From the NCBI GenBank assembly GCA_963661545.1, contig CAVLCU010000036.1, positions 1 through 19,029 on the forward strand: DNA of 19,029 nucleotides. The letters run 5' to 3'. The translations under genes were made by a program, and so were the position numbers. The notes beneath the pieces were generated by a model. It saw only the letters and a program-made list of their open reading frames with translations, was not told the origin of the DNA and ran no database searches. Origin of the DNA: Scatomonas sp963661545. GTDB taxonomy: Bacteria; Bacillota; Clostridia; Lachnospirales; Lachnospiraceae. Positions 6,716 through 13,084 of this stretch are shown here, piece after piece (the first letter of the stretch is position 1; every line of letters begins with the position of its first letter).

Positions 6716-6750
6716 ACAGCTCGGTGAATATATAAAAATTCACCGGCTGT
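6716..6750 (-). promoter_or_regulatory. Hairpin 2 in the cold-shock gene leader
   Basis: CGGTGAAT (6722-6729) pairs with ATTCACCG (6738-6745). The stem is extended by ACAGC/GCTGT (6716-6720 with 6746-6750) around a one-base bulge. It lies about 45 bases upstream of the cold-shock ATG on the transcript. A T-rich tract follows but does not directly abut the stem, so a terminator is less likely than a folding element. Confidence 0.6.
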
Positions 6751-6753
6751 TAC

Positions 6754-6785
6754 AGATTATATTGCAAGCTCATGAAATATAATCT
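6754..6785 (-). promoter_or_regulatory. Hairpin 1 in the cold-shock gene leader
   Basis: A perfect 10-bp AT-rich stem, AGATTATATT / AATATAATCT (6754-6763 with 6776-6785), with a 12-base loop. A stem with so little GC would be marginal at growth temperature and more stable in the cold. It directly abuts the stop codon of a short upstream frame. Confidence 0.55.
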
Positions 6786-6821
6786 CTAACAACCAGTGAC
6801 CCTCGTATACATCTCAATCAT
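6786..6821 (-). CDS. Possible 11-residue leader ORF in the cold-shock mRNA
   Basis: ATG at 6821-6819 opens MIEMYTRVTGC and stops at TAG (6788-6786). A GAGG lies 6 bases before the ATG and the predicted transcription start is about 15 bases upstream. The stop codon touches the first base of hairpin 1. A frame this short can arise by chance, so translation is unproven. Confidence 0.25.
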   Translation of the reverse strand: MIEMYTRVTGC

Positions 6822-6842
6822 ACCCCGCCTCGCTTTGCCTTC

Positions 6843-6871
6843 ATTATAGACAGGGGCCGGAGAAAAGTCAA
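6843..6871 (-). promoter_or_regulatory. Sigma-A promoter of the cold-shock gene
   Basis: Minus strand: -35 TTGACT (6871-6866), 17-base spacer, perfect -10 TATAAT (6848-6843). Predicted transcription start near 6836, about 164 bases before the ATG. Confidence 0.85.
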
Positions 6872-6947
6872 GAAAAAATTCGGTGTAATTGTGCCATCTT
6901 TCGAGCAATAGGTAAGATCCGGCCCTCTTACATTCCTTGGGAATCCC

Positions 6948-6976
6948 TTGAAATCTGAGAGGTTTTCCTGTATACT
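6948..6976 (+). promoter_or_regulatory. Sigma-A promoter of the pyr operon
   Basis: -35 TTGAAA (6948-6953), 17-base spacer, -10 TATACT (6971-6976). Predicted start near 6983 leaves only about 27 bases before pyrC, too short for a PyrR-type attenuator. Confidence 0.75.
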
Positions 6977-7009
6977 TGGTAGAAAATCAAGGATGGGATG
7001 GAGCGTGTG

Positions 7010-8320
7010 ATGGATCTGTTAATTAAGAATGGCCGGGTGCTGGATCCGGCAAGGGGAAAGGATGAGGTCTGTGACCTCTTGCTACGGGAGGGCAAGGTGG
7101 CCGACTGCCAAAAGAAGATTGCGGAGAAGACGGAGAAGGTAGTGGATGCTGCGGGCTGCTATGTGATGCCCGGTCTCATCGATATGCATGTGCACTTAAG
7201 AGATCCGGGACAGACCTGGAAGGAGGATGTCATCAGCGGCGCTCGGGCTGCGGCCCGGGGCGGTTTCACATCCATTGTTGCCATGCCCAATACCAGGCCG
7301 GTGATCGACTCTGCGGATCGCGTGGATTATATCCACAATAAGGCAAGACTGGGAGCTCCCATTCATGTGCTGCAGGCCGGGGCCATCACCCGGGGACAGC
7401 AAGGGGAAGAACTGGCAGATATCCGGGGGATGGCGGCTCATGGCATTCCGGCCATCAGCGAGGATGGAAAGTCGGTGATGAATGCAAGGCTCTACCGTGA
7501 GGCTATGAAGCTGGCGGCAGACCTTAATATTCCCATATTGGCCCACTGTGAGGATGCCAATCTGGTCTCGGGAGGCTGCGTCAACGAGGATACGAATTCT
7601 CGCCGTCTGGGACTTCCGGGGATTACCAATACGGTGGAGGATGTGATTGTGGCCAGGGATTTGCTTTTGGCAGAGGAAACCGGCGCCCATCTTCATCTGT
7701 GCCACTGCTCCACGAAGGGCAGCTTTCATCTGCTGAAGGCAGCCAAGGCCAGGGGATTGGATGTATCCGGCGAGGTATGTCCCCACCATTTTACCCTGAC
7801 CAGTGATGATATGGTTCCGGGAGATACCAACTATAAGATGAACCCGCCCCTGCGGCGCAGGGAAGACAGGCAAGCCCTGCTGGAGGGCTTGCGAACCGGT
7901 ATCTTTGAGGTGATCAGCACCGATCATGCTCCCCACAGCCAGCAGGAAAAGTCCACCACCATGAAAAAGGCTCCCTTTGGCATCGTGGGTCTGGAAACGG
8001 CAGTAGCTCTTACCTTCACAGAGCTGGTGGAAACCGGCATTCTGACCCCCCTGCAGATGGCAGAGAAGATGAGCTACAATCCGGCACGGATCCTGCATTT
8101 AACAGGAAGAGGTTCCCTTGCCCCGGGCAGTCAGGCAGATGTGGTCATTCTGGATCCGGCCAGAGAATATGTCATCGACAGCAGCCAGTTTGTCTCCCGG
8201 GGGAGGAATACCCCCTTTCAGGGCCGAAGGGTGAAGGGGGCTGTGGTTGCTACTATCTGTGGCGGACAAATCGTATATCAGGACACCAGGCTTATGGCAG
8301 GAAGGGAAGAGATCAGATGA
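7010..8320 (+). CDS. pyrC: Dihydroorotase
   Basis: Zinc amidohydrolase that interconverts N-carbamoyl-aspartate and dihydroorotate, third step of UMP synthesis; cytosolic. From ATG 7010 it has 436 residues, the class I (Bacillus-type) length. Metal ligands expected for this class are all present: DMHVHLRDPG (His60, His62), SEDG (Asp152), LAHCED (His179), HLCHCSTKG (His232) and STDHAPH (Asp305). MNPPLR and GIVGLET are also in place. ATG 7010 (MDLLIKNGR) has GGAG 6 bases upstream and matches homologue starts. An in-frame ATG at 6998 is possible and would add four residues. It is first in the pyr operon, and its stop overlaps the pyrF start (ATGA). Confidence 0.95.
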   Translation: MDLLIKNGRVLDPARGKDEVCDLLLREGKVADCQKKIAEKTEKVVDAAGCYVMPGLIDMHVHLRDPGQTWKEDVISGARAAARGGFTSIVAMPNTRPVIDSADRVDYIHNKARLGAPIHVLQAGAITRGQQGEELADIRGMAAHGIPAISEDGKSVMNARLYREAMKLAADLNIPILAHCEDANLVSGGCVNEDTNSRRLGLPGITNTVEDVIVARDLLLAEETGAHLHLCHCSTKGSFHLLKAAKARGLDVSGEVCPHHFTLTSDDMVPGDTNYKMNPPLRRREDRQALLEGLRTGIFEVISTDHAPHSQQEKSTTMKKAPFGIVGLETAVALTFTELVETGILTPLQMAEKMSYNPARILHLTGRGSLAPGSQADVVILDPAREYVIDSSQFVSRGRNTPFQGRRVKGAVVATICGGQIVYQDTRLMAGREEIR

Positions 8321-9246
8321 TTAACAAATTGATTCATAAGATTCAGGCAACGAAGGCTCCCATTGTAGTGGGCTTGGATCCCATGCTTTCTTATGTACCG
8401 GAGCGGTTGAAGAAGCAGGCGTTTGAAGAGTTTGGGGAGACCCTGGAGGGAGCAGGGGAGGCCATCTGGCAGTTTAATAAGGAGATTGTAGATGCAATCT
8501 GGGAATTGATTCCTGCTGTGAAGCCCCAGATTGCCATGTATGAGCAGTTTGGAGTTCCGGGTCTGCGCGCTTATGAGAAAACGGTGGCCTATTGCCAGCA
8601 AAAGGATCTGGTGGTCATCGGTGATGTCAAGCGGGGAGATATCGGTTCCACCTCGGAGGCCTATGCGGTAGGGCATCTGGGCAGGGTTCAGGTGGGAAGC
8701 CGCCTGTGTCCGGCCTTTCATGAGGATTTTGCTACGGTGAATCCCTACCTGGGCAGCGACGGCATCCGCCCCTTCCTGAAGGTCTGCCAGGAGGAGAAGA
8801 AGGGGATTTTCATCCTGGTGAAGACCTCGAATCCCTCCAGTGGGGAATTTCAGGATCGTTTGATCGACGGACGTCCCCTCTATGAGCTGGTGGGGGAGAA
8901 GGTGGCTCAATGGGGTCAGGAGCTTATGGGAGAGTCCTACAGCTATGTGGGGGCAGTAGTGGGGGCAACGTATCCGGAGATGGGAAAAGCCTTGCGTAAG
9001 GTTATGCCCAAGGCTTATATCCTGGTACCCGGTTATGGAGCCCAGGGTGGTAAGGGCAAGGATCTGGTGCATTTCTTCAACGAAGATGGTCTGGGCGCCA
9101 TTGTCAATTCCTCCCGGGGAATTATCGCAGCCTATCGGCAGGAACAGTATGCCTCCTTTGGAGAAGACCATTTTGCGGAGGCCGCCCGCCAGGCAGTATT
9201 GGATATGCAGGCAGATATTCATGGGGCATTGGAGGCGGCAAAATGA
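8317..9246 (+). CDS. pyrF: Orotidine 5'-phosphate decarboxylase (type 2)
   Basis: Decarboxylates OMP to UMP, the last step of the pathway. It is 309 residues, the long subfamily often called PyrF type 2, rather than the roughly 240-residue Bacillus form. Key motifs are VVGLDP (17-22) and the catalytic DVKRGDIGST (103-112) with the Asp-x-Lys-x-x-x-Asp pattern (Asp103, Lys105, Asp108). A C-terminal phosphate-binding stretch, NSSRGII, is also present. The ATG overlaps the pyrC stop by 4 bases and its own stop overlaps the pyrK start, so the three are translationally coupled. Confidence 0.95.
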   Translation: MINKLIHKIQATKAPIVVGLDPMLSYVPERLKKQAFEEFGETLEGAGEAIWQFNKEIVDAIWELIPAVKPQIAMYEQFGVPGLRAYEKTVAYCQQKDLVVIGDVKRGDIGSTSEAYAVGHLGRVQVGSRLCPAFHEDFATVNPYLGSDGIRPFLKVCQEEKKGIFILVKTSNPSSGEFQDRLIDGRPLYELVGEKVAQWGQELMGESYSYVGAVVGATYPEMGKALRKVMPKAYILVPGYGAQGGKGKDLVHFFNEDGLGAIVNSSRGIIAAYRQEQYASFGEDHFAEAARQAVLDMQADIHGALEAAK

Positions 9247-10013
9247 AGGCAAAGGAATGGTGCAGGGTAATCTCCCAGGAAGAGCTGGCCTTCGAAATCT
9301 ACAGTCTCTGGCTGGAGACTCCTTCCATTGCGGAGGATGCCAATCCGGGCCAGTTTGTTTCCCTCTATTGCAAGGACGGCAGCCGGCTCCTGCCTCGCCC
9401 TATCAGTCTGTGTGAGATAGACAGAGACGGGAAAAGACTGCATCTTGTATACAGAATAGGGGGGAAGGGAACTCGGGAATTTGCCGGATTAAGGGAAGGA
9501 GATTCCATCTCCCTCCTGGGGCCTTTGGGCAAGGGCTTTCCTCTGGAGGAGGCAGCAGGGAAAAAAGTAATGCTGATAGGGGGAGGCATTGGCATTCCCC
9601 CCATGCTGGAGACAGCCAAACAGGTGACCGGAGATAAGGTAATGGTGCTGGGCTACCGGTCGGAGACCTTCCTGCTGGAGGACTTCCAGGCTCAGGGAAA
9701 GACTTATGTGGCAACGGAGGACGGAAGCTTGGGAACCAGGGGCAATGTGATGGATGTCATAGAGACCCAGGGACTGGAGGCAGATTTGATCTTTGCCTGT
9801 GGTCCGAAACCCATGCTGCGAGCCTTGAAGGCTTATACCCAGGAGCGGGGAATTCCCTGCTGGATCTCCCTGGAGGAGAGAATGGCCTGTGGCATAGGCG
9901 CCTGCCTGGCCTGTGTCTGCCAGACTCCCCAGGTGGATGCCCATTCCCAGGTACACAATAAGAGAATCTGCAAGGACGGTCCGGTTTTTGCTGCATCGGA
10001 GGTAGAGCTGTGA
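9243..10013 (+). CDS. pyrK: Dihydroorotate dehydrogenase B, electron-transfer subunit
   Basis: A 256-residue FAD and [2Fe-2S] subunit that passes electrons from PyrD flavin to NAD+, in a PyrD2PyrK2 complex. The FAD-binding barrel has RPISLC (52-57). The NAD-binding domain has IGGGIGIPPML (112-122) and FACGPKPML (184-192). The C-terminal iron-sulfur motif is RMACGIGACLACVC...ICKDGPVF, with Cys216, Cys221, Cys224 and Cys243 the likely ligands; Cys226 is additional. The start overlaps the pyrF stop (ATGA) and the stop overlaps pyrD (TGATG). Its presence shows that the partner PyrD is the NAD-linked class 1B enzyme. Confidence 0.95.
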   Translation: MKAKEWCRVISQEELAFEIYSLWLETPSIAEDANPGQFVSLYCKDGSRLLPRPISLCEIDRDGKRLHLVYRIGGKGTREFAGLREGDSISLLGPLGKGFPLEEAAGKKVMLIGGGIGIPPMLETAKQVTGDKVMVLGYRSETFLLEDFQAQGKTYVATEDGSLGTRGNVMDVIETQGLEADLIFACGPKPMLRALKAYTQERGIPCWISLEERMACGIGACLACVCQTPQVDAHSQVHNKRICKDGPVFAASEVEL

Positions 10014-10915
10014 TGGATATGAAGGTAAATCTTGCAGGCATCACCTTGAAGAATCCTGTCATGACGGCTTCCGGAACCTTTGGATCCGGGGCAGAGTACA
10101 GTGAATTGGTGGACTTAAATCAGCTGGGGGCGGTGGTTACCAAGGGAGTGGCCCACCAGCCCTGGACCGGCAATCCGACGCCAAGAATTGCTGAGGTCTA
10201 CGGAGGGATGCTCAATGCCATCGGTCTGCAGAATCCGGGAATTGAGGTCTTTTGCCAAAGGGATATCCCCTATTTGCGGCAATTTGACACGAAGATTGTG
10301 GTAAATGTCTGCGGACATAGTCCGGAGGAATATTTTGCCGTGGTGGAACGGCTGGCACAAGAAGCGGTGGATCTGCTGGAAATCAACATCTCTTGTCCCA
10401 ATGTCAATGCCGGCTTTTTGGCTTTTGGCCAGGATCCCAGGCATGTGGAGCAGCTGACGGCTCAGATCAAGAAGCGGGCCCGGCAGCCAATTATTATAAA
10501 GCTGACCCCCAATGTGACGGACATTTCTGAGATTGCCAAGGCAACTGAGGCGGGGGGAGCGGATGCCATTTCCCTCATCAATACCCTGACAGGGATGAAG
10601 ATTGATGTGGCCAGGAGAAGCTTTGCCCTGGCCAATAAGACCGGGGGCATGTCGGGACCGGCCATCAAGCCCATTGCGGTCCGTATGGTCTATCAGGCAG
10701 CACAGGCGGTTGGCATTCCCATTATCGGAATGGGAGGCATATCCAGTGCAGAGGATGCCCTGGAATTTATTCTGGCAGGTGCCACAGCGGTAGCCGTAGG
10801 AACAGCGAATTTCTTCAACCCCTATGTCAGCCTGGAGATCATCCGGGGAATAGAGGAATATATGGAAGACCAGGGTCTGGAGAAGATTAGGGATCTGGTG
10901 GGAGCAGTTCGTTGA
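10013..10915 (+). CDS. pyrD: Dihydroorotate dehydrogenase B, catalytic subunit
   Basis: An FMN TIM-barrel enzyme that oxidises dihydroorotate to orotate. It has 300 residues from ATG 10013. Visible are NPVMTASGTFG (14-24), the class 1 catalytic loop NISCPNVNAGFLAFG with base Cys128, KLTPNV, INTLTGMKID, and the FMN-phosphate glycine stretches GMGGIS and AVGTANF. The Cys base and the neighbouring pyrK place it in class 1B. ATG 10013 shares one base with the pyrK stop and has GGAGG 10 bases upstream. A GTG at 10010 is an alternative. A 48-base spacer separates it from pyrE. Confidence 0.95.
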   Translation: MDMKVNLAGITLKNPVMTASGTFGSGAEYSELVDLNQLGAVVTKGVAHQPWTGNPTPRIAEVYGGMLNAIGLQNPGIEVFCQRDIPYLRQFDTKIVVNVCGHSPEEYFAVVERLAQEAVDLLEINISCPNVNAGFLAFGQDPRHVEQLTAQIKKRARQPIIIKLTPNVTDISEIAKATEAGGADAISLINTLTGMKIDVARRSFALANKTGGMSGPAIKPIAVRMVYQAAQAVGIPIIGMGGISSAEDALEFILAGATAVAVGTANFFNPYVSLEIIRGIEEYMEDQGLEKIRDLVGAVR

Positions 10916-10963
10916 GGAAAAAGGTATAGATGATACAGGTAATGCGTCAGAAAAGAGGACAAT

Positions 10964-11647
10964 ATGGAGCAGTATAAGCAGGAATTTATTGAATTTATGG
11001 TGGCAAGCGATGTCTTGAAATTCGGAGAATTCACCTTGAAGAGCGGCAGAAAATCGCCTTTTTTCATGAATGCGGGGGCTTATGTGACAGGAAGCCAGCT
11101 GAGAAAGCTGGGAGAGTATTATGCCAAAGCCATTCATGATACCTACGGACTGGATTTTGATATCCTGTTTGGTCCCTCCTACAAGGGAATTCCTTTGGCG
11201 GTTGCCACATCCATGGCCATCAGCGACCTCTATGGCGTAGATGTGCGGTATTGCTCCAACCGCAAGGAGGTGAAGGATCATGGAGATGCCGGAATCCTTC
11301 TGGGAAGTAATCTCAAGGATGGGGATCGGGTTGTGATCATAGAGGATGTGACCACCTCCGGCAAGTCCATAGAGGAAACCTTCCCCATACTGAAGGCCCA
11401 GGCCCAGGTTAAGATCAAGGGATTGATGGTATCTCTGAACCGGATGGAGAAGGGGCAGGGGCAGGAAAGCGCTCTGAAGGAGATCCAGAGTCGTTATGGC
11501 TTCCCCACCGGTGCTATTGTGACCATGGCTGAGGTGACAGAATATCTCACCAATCGTCCCTGCGGCGGCCGTATCGTCATCGACGACACCCTCAAGAAGG
11601 CCATCGATGCATATTATCAGCAATACGGCGCAGTTGATTCCCTATGA
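10964..11647 (+). CDS. pyrE: Orotate phosphoribosyltransferase
   Basis: A 227-residue type I PRTase that joins orotate and PRPP to form OMP. The PRPP loop is VIIEDVTTSGKS (124-135). FTLKSGRKSPFF near the N-terminus and the catalytic flexible-loop lysines in SNRKEVKDHG (98-107) are also clear. At 227 residues it is close to the E. coli-type length (about 213) and longer than some short forms. AGAGGA precedes the ATG. Its stop overlaps the VanZ-like gene by 4 bases. It completes a run that covers all steps after aspartate carbamoylation. Confidence 0.96.
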   Translation: MEQYKQEFIEFMVASDVLKFGEFTLKSGRKSPFFMNAGAYVTGSQLRKLGEYYAKAIHDTYGLDFDILFGPSYKGIPLAVATSMAISDLYGVDVRYCSNRKEVKDHGDAGILLGSNLKDGDRVVIIEDVTTSGKSIEETFPILKAQAQVKIKGLMVSLNRMEKGQGQESALKEIQSRYGFPTGAIVTMAEVTEYLTNRPCGGRIVIDDTLKKAIDAYYQQYGAVDSL

Positions 11648-12120
11648 GAAGAGAAAAAAGCAGATGGATGCAGGCAGCAGGCTGGATTCTCTTCTTTGTG
11701 TATCTGGCTCTTCTTGTCTATCTGCTTTTCTTTTCTGAGACCTATGGCCGCCGGGTGTCTCCGGACCGGGTCTATCGTTATAATCTGCAGCCCTTTCAGG
11801 AAATTCGCCGATTTATCCTCTATTGGAGACAGCTGGGCTTTGGTGCAGCCCTTACCAATTTGGGAGGCAATATAGTAGGCTTCCTGCCCTTTGGCTTCTT
11901 CCTCCCTGCCCTGTGTGTCAGATTGCAGCGGCTTGTGCCGGTGCTTGCCTTGGGCTTTTCCCTAAGCCTGGCGGTGGAGCTGATCCAGCTGGTGACCAGG
12001 GTGGGCATCTTCGATGTGGATGATCTGATACTCAATACCCTGGGCGTCTTATTGGGCTACTGGGCTTTTGTCATCTGGAGACGGATGAGGAAGGGGAGAG
12101 ACCATGGCAAAAAAGTATAA
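11644..12120 (+). CDS. VanZ-family membrane protein
   Basis: A 158-residue integral membrane protein with four predicted helices (about 11-30, 66-91, 96-118, 127-146). It carries the VanZ-like pattern: NLGGNIVGFLPFGFFLP, VELIQLVTRVG and FDVDDLILNTLGVLLGY. The founding member, VanZ, gives low-level teicoplanin resistance, but most chromosomal members have no proven role, so resistance should not be inferred. The ATG overlaps the pyrE stop (ATGA), which implies coupling to the pyr operon. The C-terminal codons overlap the next small gene by 17 bases. Confidence 0.88.
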   Translation: MRREKSRWMQAAGWILFFVYLALLVYLLFFSETYGRRVSPDRVYRYNLQPFQEIRRFILYWRQLGFGAALTNLGGNIVGFLPFGFFLPALCVRLQRLVPVLALGFSLSLAVELIQLVTRVGIFDVDDLILNTLGVLLGYWAFVIWRRMRKGRDHGKKV

Positions 12121-12421
12121 ATATTCCTTTACGCAGAAAAACGAATCCAAAGAGGGGCTGGAGGCCTTGCTCTTTGCCGCCATCTCTTTTGCGGTCTTTC
12201 TTATCCTGATTATCCTGTCCTTCGCCTTCTCGGGGGAGGGAAGCAGGGTGCTGGGAGCCCTGGGTCTGGCGGCCATGCTGCTGGCACTCTATGGCTGCTG
12301 CCTGGGCTTAAAAGGCCTGGCCGGGCGGGGCAGGAGAAAACGATATGCAGCCTCCGGCACCATCTGTGCCGGAGTAGTAGCCATTCTATGGCTGGCGGTA
12401 TTTCTGGTAGGAGTGAAATAA
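12104..12421 (+). CDS. Small three-helix membrane protein, DUF6142-like
   Basis: A 105-residue protein. A charged N-terminal segment (1-19) precedes three hydrophobic helices (about 20-42, 48-70, 83-103), with a basic loop, GRGRRKRY, before the last. The start is supported by GGGGAG upstream and by a 17-base overlap with the VanZ-like gene. It resembles small proteins I recall under DUF6142 in Lachnospiraceae, but that assignment is from memory. No catalytic residues are evident. It lies between vanZ-like and HD-domain genes in the same transcription unit. Confidence 0.72.
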   Translation: MAKKYKYSFTQKNESKEGLEALLFAAISFAVFLILIILSFAFSGEGSRVLGALGLAAMLLALYGCCLGLKGLAGRGRRKRYAASGTICAGVVAILWLAVFLVGVK

Positions 12422-12423
12422 AG

Positions 12424-13017
12424 ATGGAACGAGAACGTTTTGAGAAGCAAAAGAATTTTATCCTGGAGATTGACAAGGAGAAGAATATTTTCCGCCAAAC
12501 CCACCTAAGCGGCGGCGGCCGCCGGGAAAATGATGCGGAGCACGCCTGGCATATGGCTATTATGGTCTATTTGCTTCGGGAATATGCCAATGAATCCATT
12601 GACCTGGCCCGAACCATGATGATGGTGTTGACTCATGACCTGGTAGAGATTGATGCGGGGGATACCTATGCTTACGATCCGGCCGGGAAAGCTACGGAGC
12701 GGGAGAGAGAGGAGAGGGCAGCGGATCGGATCTTCGGGCTGCTGCCGGAGGATCAGGGCAGGGCTCTGCGAGGGATCTGGGAGGAATTTGAGGCCTATGA
12801 AACGCCGGAGGCTCGCTTCGCCCATACCATGGACAATTTTCAGCCCCTGCTCCTGAACCATTCCAACGGAGGGGGAGACTGGATTGCCCATGGAATCAAG
12901 CGATCCCAGGTGAATCAAAGGAATGAGAAAACAGGCAGCGGCTCCGCAGCCATCTGGGACTATATGAAGGAGATATTGGATGCCAATGTGAAAAAGGGCA
13001 GCCTGAAGGAGGGATGA
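12424..13017 (+). CDS. HD-domain phosphohydrolase (YfbR-like, COG1896)
   Basis: A 197-residue cytosolic HD-superfamily hydrolase. The metal site reads NDAEHAWHMA (His40), LTHDLVEIDAGD (His71-Asp72 with Glu75) and TMDNFQPLL (Asp137), the H...HD...D order. The family includes YfbR, a 5'-deoxynucleotidase for dNMPs, so a role in nucleotide turnover would fit its place after the pyr genes. The substrate is not provable from sequence. ATG 12424 is chosen: it follows GGAG by about 10 bases, and the longer frame from 12388 would lie inside the previous gene. A gap of about 65 bases separates it from the peptidase. Confidence 0.87.
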   Translation: MERERFEKQKNFILEIDKEKNIFRQTHLSGGGRRENDAEHAWHMAIMVYLLREYANESIDLARTMMMVLTHDLVEIDAGDTYAYDPAGKATEREREERAADRIFGLLPEDQGRALRGIWEEFEAYETPEARFAHTMDNFQPLLLNHSNGGGDWIAHGIKRSQVNQRNEKTGSGSAAIWDYMKEILDANVKKGSLKEG

Positions 13018-13084
13018 CAGGTCCTGACTGGAGGAAGACTCTGTTCCGGGGCAGATGACGTGGGTGTGGAGGATAAGAAGAAAG

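Larger units (their letters stand above)
6673..7009. promoter_or_regulatory. Divergent control region between the cold-shock gene and pyrC
   Basis: About 337 bases with no substantial gene. It holds the cold-shock leader with two hairpins and a possible 11-codon ORF on the minus strand (6673 to about 6836), the minus-strand promoter at 6843-6871, and the plus-strand pyrC promoter at 6948-6976. I see no repeated operator-like motif between the two promoters. Confidence 0.7.

Noticed and set aside
6673..6717. Longer cold-shock ORF starting at 6717
   Set aside because: It adds 15 residues absent from the family, while ATG 6672 has a strong GGAGGT and gives the standard 66-residue protein.
10930..10977. 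Fifteen-codon frame (MIQVMRQKRGQYGAV) overlapping the pyrE start
   Set aside because: No convincing ribosome-binding site and nothing beyond chance length; pyrE has its own AGAGGA signal.
10115..11623. A 502-codon minus-strand open frame across pyrD and pyrE
   Set aside because: It spans two well-recognised genes and their spacer in antisense; no motif or start signal supports it.
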